DNA of 64,000 bases from Chitinophagales bacterium. Its GTDB lineage: Bacteria > Bacteroidota > Bacteroidia > Chitinophagales > CAIODY01. Numbering within the stretch: position 1 is the first letter of the stretch; the number at the start of each line of letters is the position of its first letter. A program made the position numbers and the translations under genes. The notes below the pieces were generated by a model. It was not told the DNA's origin and made no database searches. It worked only from the letters and a program-made list of their open reading frames with translations. Below are positions 45,439 to 53,720 of this stretch, one piece after another. The DNA lies in the NCBI GenBank assembly GCA_947449695.1, contig CANFST010000010.1, positions 17,821 through 81,820 of the forward strand. The letters are read 5' to 3'.

Positions 45439-45457
45439 TTCAAAGCTTCGCTTTGAA
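45439..45457. repeat. small hairpin TTCAAAG-cttcg-CTTTGAA
   Basis: A perfect 7-bp stem with loop CTTCG. It is not followed by a T run, so it is unlikely to be a terminator. Confidence 0.5.
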
Positions 45458-45554
45458 ATTTGCTTGGTTTAAAAGAAAGGGCTAAATTTGAAAGATGAAA
45501 AGCATAACTGAATCATGCAGTAACAAAACTCCAAAGCTGAAAGGCTATGCTTCA

Positions 45555-45627
45555 GTTGTCGGAGAACAAACTCCGACAACGGCTATGCTTAATTCAACGC
45601 ATTTGAAGCAACACCAACAATGGCTGA
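45555..45627 (+). repeat. 73-bp duplicated element, copy 1
   Basis: It opens with a perfect 10-bp hairpin GTTGTCGGAG/CTCCGACAAC and ends AACACCAACAATGGCTGA. About nine in ten bases match the copy at 46000-46072. In the frame used by copy 2 it reads QTPTTAMLNSTHLKQHQQWL and then stops soon after. Confidence 0.8.
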
Positions 45628-45634
45628 AAAGGGT

Positions 45635-45844
45635 TTTGCATTAACCAGTGTCCATGAGCTCGAAACACGAAAGTGTTTTGCATTCAGTTACGTTTAGGAG
45701 CTCGAAACACAAAAGTGTTTTGCATCCAACGATGTCCATGAGTCCAAAACACAAAAGTGTTTTGCGTTCAGTGATGTCCATGAACTCGAAACACAAAAAG
45801 GAATTGCATTAACCAATGCTTGGGAACAAGAAACACAAGTAACA
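45635..45844 (+). repeat. five contiguous 42-bp tandem repeats (14 codons each)
   Basis: Units start at 45635, 45677, 45719, 45761 and 45803. Most units contain a GAAACAC...AAAGTGTTTTGCA palindrome. Because the period is 42, one frame is preserved: FALTSVHELETRKC, FAFSYV-stop-ELETQKC, FASNDVHESKTQKC, FAFSDVHELETQKG and IALTNAWEQETQVT. Apart from the TAG at 45695 this frame runs from an ATG at 45620 to a TAA at 45899. It is probably a repeat in decayed or non-coding DNA, with the frame conservation noted as unusual. Confidence 0.8.
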
Positions 45845-45975
45845 AATGTATTCATAGGTTTTTGGGAGCAGCAATGTTATTTGATTATAAAATGTGCGTA
45901 ACCAATTAAATACTGTTAATAAATATTTTACTGGCTGGTGGGTGCAAATACACTTTTAGGGCGTAGGTTTGGTTA

Positions 45976-46176
45976 ATGAATCTACTTAAAATTAGTGGGG
46001 TTGTCGGAGGACAAACTCCGACAACGGCTCTGCACAATTCAACGCTTTCAAAACAACACCAACAATGGCTGAGAATTTCTTCTGATTTTGAAAATGGCAT
46101 ATACATTTGCATTATCACTAATCAAATTACCAATCAACAGCAAATCAGAAAATTAATCATTCAAAAAGATGAATAA
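45976..46176 (+). pseudogene. remnant of a T9SS sorting-domain gene (3' end only)
   Basis: The frame ending at the TAA at 46174 encodes ...WLRISSDFENGIYICIITNQ followed by ITNQQQIRKLIIQKDE. The ISxDFENGIY(I)C.I......IRKLIIQK form is the last strand pair of a T9SS type A sorting domain, here without the YPNP start or any passenger domain. An ATG at 45976 gives 66 codons, but its first part is copy 2 of the hairpin element, so this is best read as the surviving tail of a decayed gene. Its stop overlaps the ATG of the next gene by eight bases, a hint that the lost gene and the next one were once translationally coupled. Confidence 0.6.
46000..46072 (+). repeat. 73-bp duplicated element, copy 2
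   Basis: It matches 45555-45627, including the perfect GTTGTCGGAG/CTCCGACAAC hairpin with a 6-base loop. Here it is in frame with the T9SS-tail remnant (GGQTPTTALHNSTLSKQHQQ, then WL). Confidence 0.8.
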
Positions 46177-47398
46177 ATTATTTCATACAAGCGAAAAGAG
46201 CAGAATAGCTCTTTTCGCTTTTCTTTTATTGCTATATACCAATGCAATAGCGCAGAGTAATCTTATACCTAATCATTCTTTCGAATATATTGATTCTGTA
46301 TCTTTGAGAGTGGTATCTATTCCTGATGCTATTCCGTGGACTGCTCCTCCAGTTAATAGTTCTGATATTTTTTCAGAAAATTCTTTAGACACATTTAATC
46401 GACCACCTTTTATTGGTAATTATAATCACCTAAATATTATTTACCAATACCCTCATTCAGGAAAAAGTATGGCTGGCATTATTACGCTTATGGGGTATAA
46501 TGGTAATAACTATCGCGAATATTTACAAGCCCCATTGATTGATTCATTAAAAAGTGGGAAATGTTACATTGTGTATTTTTACACAAATAATTGGTTCTGC
46601 TATCAATTAGCCATAAATAATATTGCGTTATCTTTTTCTGATACTATTTTACCTTCAAATCACAATATCACTTCGATAAACTCTATGATTCCGCTGCCAT
46701 CTCATATTATGAAGCAAGGTAATCCTGTGATAACTGATACTATGAATTGGACACCTATTGCAGGTATTTATATAGCGCATGGGGGTGAAAAATATGCTGA
46801 AATAGGCAATTTTCATCCAGATTCATTAACCGATACTATAAATATGTGTAATCAATCTCAATGGGCAAGTAATTATTTTATTGATGATGTATTTGTAATA
46901 GAAGCCAATGCCTACGCAGGTAAAGACACCAGCATAGCCAAAGGCGATAGTGTGTACTTGGGTATAGAACAAGTACCGGGGGTGCAAAATAACTGGTATG
47001 TGGGCAGCAGCCTTATTAAGCAAAACACAGGCGGTATATGGGTGCAACCGCAGCAAACTACAACTTATATTTTGCAATCCACTATTTGCAATACTACTTA
47101 TTATGACACAGTAACAGTAATTGTCAGCAATGTGGGCATCAACCAATTAACCAATAACAATAGGCTGTTGGAGGTATATCCGAATCCAGCAAATACCAAT
47201 TTAACAATTAGCCCATTAGCCAATTTGAAAATGATAGAAGTGTATGATGTGGTAGGAAGGAAATTAGAAGATTTGAGGATGAGTAGATTAGGAAATGAAA
47301 TACAAATACAAGTGAGTGATTTATCAAGCGGCATTTACTTCCTCAAAGCCACTGATGAAAAGGGTTTTCAGCATACGGCAAAGTTTGTGAAGGAATGA
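46169..47398 (+). CDS. T9SS-secreted protein with NLIPNHSFE-type N-terminal domain
   Basis: The 409-residue protein has a signal peptide (IALFAFLLLLYTNAIAQ). An N-terminal jelly-roll-like domain follows, recognised by SNLIPNHSFEYIDS and YREYLQAPLIDSLKSGKCYIV, a type common in exported Bacteroidota proteins. Next is a module AGKDTSIAKGDSVYLG ... NWYVGSSLI ... QQTTTYILQSTICNTTYYDTV. It ends with a T9SS type A sorting domain from about residue 335 (LEVYPNPANTNLTIS ... GIYFLKATDEKGFQHTAKFVKE). No catalytic motif is evident; a surface or matrix role is inferred. Start is the ATG overlapping the stop of the preceding remnant. Confidence 0.75.
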   Translation: MNKLFHTSEKSRIALFAFLLLLYTNAIAQSNLIPNHSFEYIDSVSLRVVSIPDAIPWTAPPVNSSDIFSENSLDTFNRPPFIGNYNHLNIIYQYPHSGKSMAGIITLMGYNGNNYREYLQAPLIDSLKSGKCYIVYFYTNNWFCYQLAINNIALSFSDTILPSNHNITSINSMIPLPSHIMKQGNPVITDTMNWTPIAGIYIAHGGEKYAEIGNFHPDSLTDTINMCNQSQWASNYFIDDVFVIEANAYAGKDTSIAKGDSVYLGIEQVPGVQNNWYVGSSLIKQNTGGIWVQPQQTTTYILQSTICNTTYYDTVTVIVSNVGINQLTNNNRLLEVYPNPANTNLTISPLANLKMIEVYDVVGRKLEDLRMSRLGNEIQIQVSDLSSGIYFLKATDEKGFQHTAKFVKE

Positions 47399-47612
47399 AA
47401 GCAATGAGCAATAAATCAGTCCCCGATACTAACTTCAAAAACAAATGCTTTCAAAGCGCCTTGAAATACGGCTAACGCTTTTCAAAATCAAAACATGATT
47501 TTCGTCCTTTTTTTTATTCACCTTCTACAATTGGCTACACACCTACTTTTTTTGTGTAAAAATATTTTATCGGTAAATTAATTTTATGCTTTTAAAATTG
47601 AAAAGCGCAACT

Positions 47613-47620
47613 TACATTTG
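47613..47620 (+). promoter_or_regulatory. -7 box for the act/cox operon
   Basis: TACATTTG matches TAnnTTTG, with a TTTT tract about 19 bases upstream as a possible -33. The leader to the actA ATG would be about 43 bases. No other equally good box was noticed in the gaps of the operon. Confidence 0.5.
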
Positions 47621-47668
47621 CGCCTATCTAATAAAAACGGCTCACTAATTTTTTCTCAAGAATAGTTT

Positions 47669-48865
47669 ATGTATAAACCGAAAAACGCTGTATTGAAGCC
47701 ATTGTTGGCACTTTTCTTTTTAACATTTATAGTTACTAAAATTTCGTTCGCTGCCGTTGATGGCGAAGCAATCTTTAAAAACAACTGTAGCAGTTGTCAT
47801 AAGATTGACGAAAAAATGACGGGTCCGGCTTTGAAAGATATTGAAAAACGTCGCGACAGAGCTTGGATTCATAAATGGGTACATAACTCAGCTGCAGTAA
47901 TTGCAAGTGGCGATGATTATGCTGTGAAATTATTTAATGACTACAGCAAAACGCAAATGACTGCGTTCCCTAACTTAAAAGATGAAGAAATTGATGGTAT
48001 TTTAGATTATATCAAAAATTGGAAACCTGCTGCACCTGTTGCAGCGGCTGCTGCTGGCGGTGCTGCAAAAGAAGACAATGGCGATGCATTTTATTTTTTG
48101 GCTTTATTGTTTATCATTTTCGTAGTAGTTTATTTGTTGATTGGCAAAGTAAACCGCAGTTTGATTTCATTGGTAAATGAAAAGAATCCTGGTGTTTTAC
48201 CTAAACCAATTCCATTATACAAAAACCGCAGAATGTTAGGATTTTTAGGCATCCTGGCGGTTATCTTCATTGGTTGGAGAGCTGCTGATTCAGCTGTTGA
48301 TATGGGTCGCTCACAAGGTTATACTCCAACCCAACCGATTAAATATTCTCACAAATTGCATGCAGGTGCTGTTGAAGATGGCGGTATGGCGATTGATTGT
48401 AAATATTGCCACGTGGGCGTTGAGAAAGGTAAACAAGCTGGCATTCCAACTGTAAACATTTGTATGAATTGCCACAAGGCTGTTGGCGAAACAGTGAACG
48501 GCACCGGCAAAGAAGAAATTGCAAAAATTCGTGCAGCTTACGAATCAGGCAAACCTGTTGAATGGATTCGTATTCATAACTTACCTGACCATGTATTCTT
48601 TAGCCATGCACAACACGTAAAAGCTGGCGGTTTAGAATGTCAAACTTGTCATGGCGAAATTCAAAAAATGGAAGTGGTATCGCAACATGCGCCATTATCA
48701 ATGAGTTGGTGTATCAATTGTCATCGCGAAACAAAAGTATTGTTCAACGACAATAAATATTATGCGATGTATGAAAAATTACACCAAGACATGAAAGATG
48801 GTAAAATTAAAGGTGTAACCGAAGCGATGATGGGTGGTTTGGAATGTCAAAAATGTCACTATTAA
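47669..48865 (+). CDS. actA: ActA: multiheme c-type cytochrome subunit of alternative complex III, fused to a monoheme domain
   Basis: ActA is the pentaheme subunit of alternative complex III, which oxidises quinol and reduces a cytochrome or oxidase. This 398-residue protein has six CxxCH sites. One, C40-SSC-H44, is in an N-terminal mono-heme cytochrome c domain after a signal sequence. Five lie in the C-terminal part (CKYCH, CMNCH, CQTCH, CINCH, CQKCH, the last at the very end). Two hydrophobic helices, about 140-160 and 190-205, link the halves. The extra N-terminal cytochrome domain could extend the electron path. First gene of the operon, with a TACATTTG promoter upstream. Confidence 0.92.
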   Translation: MYKPKNAVLKPLLALFFLTFIVTKISFAAVDGEAIFKNNCSSCHKIDEKMTGPALKDIEKRRDRAWIHKWVHNSAAVIASGDDYAVKLFNDYSKTQMTAFPNLKDEEIDGILDYIKNWKPAAPVAAAAAGGAAKEDNGDAFYFLALLFIIFVVVYLLIGKVNRSLISLVNEKNPGVLPKPIPLYKNRRMLGFLGILAVIFIGWRAADSAVDMGRSQGYTPTQPIKYSHKLHAGAVEDGGMAIDCKYCHVGVEKGKQAGIPTVNICMNCHKAVGETVNGTGKEEIAKIRAAYESGKPVEWIRIHNLPDHVFFSHAQHVKAGGLECQTCHGEIQKMEVVSQHAPLSMSWCINCHRETKVLFNDNKYYAMYEKLHQDMKDGKIKGVTEAMMGGLECQKCHY

Positions 48866-48879
48866 TTTGAAATTCAATT

Positions 48880-48951
48880 GAACGCAGATTATTATGATTG
48901 GCACAGATTAAAAATCATAACTTATCATAAAAATCAGCGTCATCAGCGTTC
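48880..48951 (+). repeat. dispersed palindromic intergenic repeat (family 1, copy 2)
   Basis: It begins GAACGCAGATTATTATGAT and ends with the same bases as the copy at 18170-18251. It lies in the actA-actB spacer, within the transcribed region of the operon. Confidence 0.75.
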
Positions 48952-48967
48952 TATAAAAAATAAAAAA

Positions 48968-48994
48968 TCTTAGTACATAGTACTTAATACATTC
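48968..48994 (+). repeat. dispersed AGTAC-type repeat (family 2, copy 1)
   Basis: CTTAGTACATAGTACTTAAT followed by ACATTCA. A related sequence lies directly before coxA (57487-57515). It contains the palindrome AGTAC.TAGTACT. Confidence 0.55.
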
Positions 48995-49000
48995 AAAAAG

Positions 49001-52000
49001 ATGGAAAAAAAATATTGGAAAGGTTTTGAAGAATTAAATCAAACAGAAGAACACAAAGCAACTGTTCAAAATGAATTTAAAGAAGAGTTGCCAATTGTAG
49101 AATTGTTTGATGAAAAATTCGGAACCCAAAGTACAGGTCGCCGCGATTTCTTGAAAGTAATGGGCTTTAGCGTTGCTGCTGCTACCATTGCTGCAAGTTG
49201 CGAAATCCCTGTTCGTAAAGCAATTCCTTATGTAATCAAACCTGAGGAAGTTGTTCCGGGTGTAGCCAACTGGTATGCTTCTTCATATACTGATGGCGGC
49301 GAATATTGCTCAATCTTAGTAAAAAGCCGCGAAGGTCGTCCAATCAAAATTGAAGGAAATCATAACAGCACAATCACTAAAGGCGGCACCAGTGCTCGTG
49401 TTCAAGCCAGTGTATTAAGTTTGTATGATACTAACCGCAGCAAAAATGCTTCTATCAATGGCAGCGAAGCATCATGGGATAAAATTGATGCAGCTATTAA
49501 AGGCGAATTGGCAAAAGGCGGTGTAGCTATTGTAACTTCAACTATTCTTTCTCCAACTACAAAATCTGTTATTGCAGATTTTATTAAAAAATATCCGGGT
49601 AGCAAACACGTAACTTATGATGCACAATCATACAGTGGTATGTTGAGTGCTAACGAAGCTTCTTTCGGAAAATACGCTTTACCATCTTACGATTTTTCAA
49701 AAGCAAATGTGATTGTAAGTTTTGGTGCTGATTTCTTAGGCACTTGGATTTCGCCTGTTGAATTCACTAAACAATATGTACAAGGCAGAAAATTAGTGGG
49801 CGATAAATATGAAATGAGCAAACATTTCCAAGTAGAATCTCATTTAAGTTTAACTGGTGCTAATGCTGATGACAGATTGGTGATTCACCCATCTGAAGAA
49901 GGTTTGGCGGTGGCTGATTTATACAATGCTTTAAACGGCGGTGCTTGCAAAATGCCTGCTATGAAAAAAGTTGCTGACGCTTTGATGGCTGCAAAAGGGT
50001 CATCATTGGTGGTTTCGGGCAGCAACGATATGAATATTCAAATGGTAGTAAATGCTATCAACACCATGTTGGGCAATTATGGTTCTACTTTAGATATTCA
50101 TCATCATGCAAATTACGCACAAGGAAATGATGCAGAAGTTGCAGCTTTAATTGAAGATTTAAACGCAGGAAAATATGGTACAGTGATGATTGCAGGTTGT
50201 AACCCAGCTTACGATTATCCTACACAAAAATTTGCTGATGCGATTAAGAAAACTGCTTGCAGAATTTCTTTCAATGCATCAATGGATGAAACAACTAAGT
50301 TGTGTAATTACCACACACCTGATAATCATTATTTGGAAAGCTGGAATGATGCAGAGCCTAAAAGTGGCTTGTATAGCATCACACAGCCTGTTATTGCGCC
50401 ATTATTCAAAACTCGTCAGTTCCAAGATTCATTATTGAAATGGATTGACTGCCCAAGCGATTACTATTCTTATTTACAAGAAAACTGGACAAAAAATATT
50501 TTGAAAGGTGATGTAAATGATTGGGATGCTGCAGTAAAATTAGGTGTTCATGGCGGCGGTGAAGAAGTTGCTACTACATCTAAAAAAGAAGACAAGCCTG
50601 TTGCAAAAGCTGATGATAAAAAATCTGCACCAAAAGCAAGTGGCAATGTTGAATCCGCTTTAGCAGCTATCAGCAGCACTTACAATGGCAAAAAAGGAAT
50701 GGCAGTAGTGTTATATGAAAAAGTAGCTTTAGGAAATGGCAAACATGCCAACAATCCTTGGTTGCAGGAAATGCCAGACCCAATCACTAAAACAACTTGG
50801 GACAATTACGCTATGATTTCTTATGCTACTGCATTGAAATTGGGCTTAATGGATAATAACGGAAGTTTATTCAGCGACCACAAACCAATGTGGGATGCTA
50901 AAGAAACTAAATTGGTAAATGTAAAAGTTGGTAACACAACTATCAAACTACCTTCATTGGTTCAACCTGGTATGGCTGACGATACTATTGCAATTGCAGT
51001 AGGTTATGGCAGAACTGAAGCTGGTAAAGTAGGTAATGGAGTTGGCTCAAATGCTTATCCATTCAAAACTTGGAACAATGGAACATGGATAGCAAACGCT
51101 TTAACTGCTGATGTTACAGCAACTTCTGATAAAACAACTTTAGCTCAAACACAAACGCATCATAGCTACGAAGGTCGTCGTGTGATTAAAGAAACAACTT
51201 TGGCTGCTCACAAAGCAAATCCTAAAGCTGTAAACGAAGACCGTGAAGATATTAAGGCAATGACCACAACGTTGTATGGCAACAACCCACGTTATGGAGA
51301 ACATGATTACAGTCAAGGTTTGAAATGGCATATGGCTATTGATTTGAATAGCTGCACTGGTTGTGGAAACTGTACTATTGCTTGTCAATCTGAAAACAAC
51401 GTTTCGGTGGTTGGTAAAGACCATGTGATTCGTTCACACGAAATGCATTGGATTCGTATTGATAGATATTATTCAATAGGCAATGGTGAAGGTGGATTTA
51501 ACACCATGGAAAAAAATATCAATGCACATCCTGATTTCCAAAATGTGCAGGTGGTATTCCAACCATTGATGTGTCAGCATTGCGCTAACGCTCCTTGTGA
51601 AAACGTTTGCCCTGTAAATGCAACCAATCACAGCAGCGAAGGGTTGAATCAAATGGCTTATAACCGTTGTATCGGTACGAGATATTGTGCAAATAACTGT
51701 CCTTATAAAGTTCGTCGTTTCAACTGGATGGACTGGAATGGTGCTGATAGCTTTGAAGACAATATGCAAGAACAGGTTGAAGTATTAGGTATGTCAGAAA
51801 ACTTAACACGTATGGTGTTGAATCCTGATGTAACAGTTCGTGCAAGAGGTGTTATCGAAAAATGTTCTTTCTGCGTTCAACGTATTCAAGAAGGAAAATT
51901 AGAAGCGAAGAAAAATAATATGGAATTGGCTGATGGCATGATTCGTACAGCTTGTCAATCATCTTGTCCTGCTGATGCCATTGTTTTTGGAAATATTAAT

Positions 52001-52201
52001 GATAAAGAAAGTGCAGTTCGTAAAATGTATGATGCCGAAGATGAACGCCGTTTGTATTTTGTAATTGAAGAAATCAACGTGCAACCATCTGTAGGATATT
52101 TGGCTAAAGTGAGAAATACAGAAACAACAGGCACCTGGATGGAAAGCAAAGGCAAACACGAAGAACATCACGAAGAGAAAAAAGCAGAAGCTAAAGCATA
52201 A
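49001..52201 (+). CDS. actB: ActB: molybdopterin-oxidoreductase-like iron-sulfur subunit of alternative complex III
   Basis: ActB carries the iron-sulfur wire of alternative complex III on the periplasmic side. The 1066-residue protein has a Tat-type signal (GRRDFLKVMGFSVAAATIAASC) near residues 46-67. A long region follows that is homologous to molybdopterin oxidoreductases (about 70-700); in known ActB proteins this region binds no molybdenum. The C-terminal ferredoxin part has C-rich motifs from about residue 784: CTGCGNCTIAC, CQHCANAPCENVC, CIGTRYCANNC, CSFC and CQSSC. These fit three [4Fe-4S] and one [3Fe-4S] clusters. The final 25 residues are His/Glu/Lys-rich. Confidence 0.94.
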   Translation: MEKKYWKGFEELNQTEEHKATVQNEFKEELPIVELFDEKFGTQSTGRRDFLKVMGFSVAAATIAASCEIPVRKAIPYVIKPEEVVPGVANWYASSYTDGGEYCSILVKSREGRPIKIEGNHNSTITKGGTSARVQASVLSLYDTNRSKNASINGSEASWDKIDAAIKGELAKGGVAIVTSTILSPTTKSVIADFIKKYPGSKHVTYDAQSYSGMLSANEASFGKYALPSYDFSKANVIVSFGADFLGTWISPVEFTKQYVQGRKLVGDKYEMSKHFQVESHLSLTGANADDRLVIHPSEEGLAVADLYNALNGGACKMPAMKKVADALMAAKGSSLVVSGSNDMNIQMVVNAINTMLGNYGSTLDIHHHANYAQGNDAEVAALIEDLNAGKYGTVMIAGCNPAYDYPTQKFADAIKKTACRISFNASMDETTKLCNYHTPDNHYLESWNDAEPKSGLYSITQPVIAPLFKTRQFQDSLLKWIDCPSDYYSYLQENWTKNILKGDVNDWDAAVKLGVHGGGEEVATTSKKEDKPVAKADDKKSAPKASGNVESALAAISSTYNGKKGMAVVLYEKVALGNGKHANNPWLQEMPDPITKTTWDNYAMISYATALKLGLMDNNGSLFSDHKPMWDAKETKLVNVKVGNTTIKLPSLVQPGMADDTIAIAVGYGRTEAGKVGNGVGSNAYPFKTWNNGTWIANALTADVTATSDKTTLAQTQTHHSYEGRRVIKETTLAAHKANPKAVNEDREDIKAMTTTLYGNNPRYGEHDYSQGLKWHMAIDLNSCTGCGNCTIACQSENNVSVVGKDHVIRSHEMHWIRIDRYYSIGNGEGGFNTMEKNINAHPDFQNVQVVFQPLMCQHCANAPCENVCPVNATNHSSEGLNQMAYNRCIGTRYCANNCPYKVRRFNWMDWNGADSFEDNMQEQVEVLGMSENLTRMVLNPDVTVRARGVIEKCSFCVQRIQEGKLEAKKNNMELADGMIRTACQSSCPADAIVFGNINDKESAVRKMYDAEDERRLYFVIEEINVQPSVGYLAKVRNTETTGTWMESKGKHEEHHEEKKAEAKA

Positions 52202-52267
52202 TTATTAATTGAAACAAACTAAAAATTAGCACATTAGCCCAAAGCTAATTAGCAAATTATAAAACTT

Positions 52268-53686
52268 ATGTCATTTAAAGAATCAGCATTACGGGAACCT
52301 TTAGTAGAAGGTAACAAGTCGTACAAAGATGTTACAAACGACATCACCAACAGCATTTTCGGCACTCCAACAAAAGGTTGGTTTGTGGTTTTTGCATTAT
52401 CTGTTGCGTTGTTGTTGTATGGTGCTTTCTGCGTTACTTGGTTCGTTTATTACGGTATCGGAACTTGGGGTAGCAACAAAACTGTGGGTTGGGCTTGGGA
52501 TATTACCAACTTCGTTTGGTGGATTGGTATCGGGCATGCCGGAACGCTGATTTCTGCAATCTTATTATTATTCCGTCAAAAATGGCGTACTGGTGTAAAC
52601 CGTGCTGCTGAAGCGATGACCATCTTTGCAGTAATGTGTGCTGGTATGTTCCCTGTATTGCACATGGGTCGTGTTTGGATGGGCTTCTTCATTTTACCTT
52701 ATCCTAATACTCGTGGTCCTTTATGGCCTAACTTCGTTTCGCCATTGTTGTGGGACGTATTTGCGATTTCAACTTATTTCTCAGTGTCATTAATGTTCTG
52801 GTACACGGGTTTGATTCCAGATATTGCAACAATCCGTGACAGAGCTAAAAAAATCTGGCAACAAAAGTTCTATGGTGCTTTATCATTCGGCTGGACAGGT
52901 TCAGCAAAGCACTGGCAACGTCATGAATCATTATCATTAGTATTGGCAGGTTTATCTACACCACTTGTATTGTCAGTACACACGATAGTATCCTTTGACT
53001 TCGCCACTTCAGTTATTCCCGGCTGGCATACAACCATCTTCCCTCCATACTTCGTTGCTGGTGCGGTGTTCTCAGGTTTTGCAATGGTGCAAACGCTGAT
53101 GTTGATGACAAGAAAATTATTAAGATTAGAAGAGTATATCACATTGAGCCATATTGATTCAATGAACAGAATCATCACATTAACTGGTTCAATTGTAGGT
53201 TGTGCTTATTTAACGGAATTGTTCACAGCATGGTATTCAGGTGCATTGTACGAACAATATGCATTTATGAATCGTGCATTAGGACCTTATTGGTGGAGCT
53301 ATTGGGGAATGATGTTGTGTAACGTGGTGTCTCCTCAATTGTTCTGGAGCAAAAAATTACGTACAAGTATTTTCTGGACTTTCTTCTTATCAATTGTGGT
53401 AAACATTGGTATGTGGTTCGAACGTTTTGTAATCATCGTTACATCATTGCACCGTGATTATTTACCATCAAGCTGGAATATGTTCTCTCCAACTTGGGTT
53501 GATATCGGGTTCTATTTAGGAACATTCGGCTTGTTCTTTACCTTATACTTATTGTTTGCGAAATATTTCCCTGTAATTGCAGTAGCTGAAATTAAGCATG
53601 TATTGAAAACTACAGGTAATACACCAGCTCGTGAAGCTGAATTAAAAGCAATAATGGATAAAGCAGCAGCGGTTGACGCAGCGTAA
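52268..53686 (+). CDS. actC: ActC: NrfD/PsrC-like membrane subunit of alternative complex III
   Basis: The 472-residue integral membrane protein has about ten hydrophobic segments and the NrfD/PsrC fold that provides a quinol-binding site. It contains NFVWWIGIGHAGTLISAILLL near residue 80, with the conserved His, and PNTRGPLWPNFVSPLLWDVFA, matching ActC proteins. It lies between ActB and ActD, as in other act operons. The C-terminus is a soluble Ala/Lys tail. The 66-base upstream spacer contains a small repeat-like palindrome (ATTAGC...GCTAAT). It should transfer electrons from menaquinol to ActB clusters (established for the family). Confidence 0.93.
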   Translation: MSFKESALREPLVEGNKSYKDVTNDITNSIFGTPTKGWFVVFALSVALLLYGAFCVTWFVYYGIGTWGSNKTVGWAWDITNFVWWIGIGHAGTLISAILLLFRQKWRTGVNRAAEAMTIFAVMCAGMFPVLHMGRVWMGFFILPYPNTRGPLWPNFVSPLLWDVFAISTYFSVSLMFWYTGLIPDIATIRDRAKKIWQQKFYGALSFGWTGSAKHWQRHESLSLVLAGLSTPLVLSVHTIVSFDFATSVIPGWHTTIFPPYFVAGAVFSGFAMVQTLMLMTRKLLRLEEYITLSHIDSMNRIITLTGSIVGCAYLTELFTAWYSGALYEQYAFMNRALGPYWWSYWGMMLCNVVSPQLFWSKKLRTSIFWTFFLSIVVNIGMWFERFVIIVTSLHRDYLPSSWNMFSPTWVDIGFYLGTFGLFFTLYLLFAKYFPVIAVAEIKHVLKTTGNTPAREAELKAIMDKAAAVDAA

Positions 53687-53720
53687 TTAAAAAGTTAAAT
53701 TTCAATTTTAAAAAAATAAA

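Larger units (their letters stand above)
45162..45975. other. gene-free, repeat-rich spacer
   Basis: About 0.8 kb without a convincing intact gene. It holds the terminator at 45191, two palindromes, a small hairpin, copy 1 of the 73-bp element and the 42-bp tandem repeats, all described separately. Short open frames here are composed of these repeats. Confidence 0.7.

Noticed and set aside
45635..45844. CRISPR array
   Set aside because: The 42-bp units are contiguous, with no unique spacers between conserved repeats, and there are no cas genes nearby.
49001..52201. ActB as a catalytic molybdoenzyme (nitrate reductase or formate dehydrogenase)
   Set aside because: The actA-F context and fused C-terminal ferredoxin region identify ActB of alternative complex III, in which the molybdopterin-like domain is known not to carry the cofactor.
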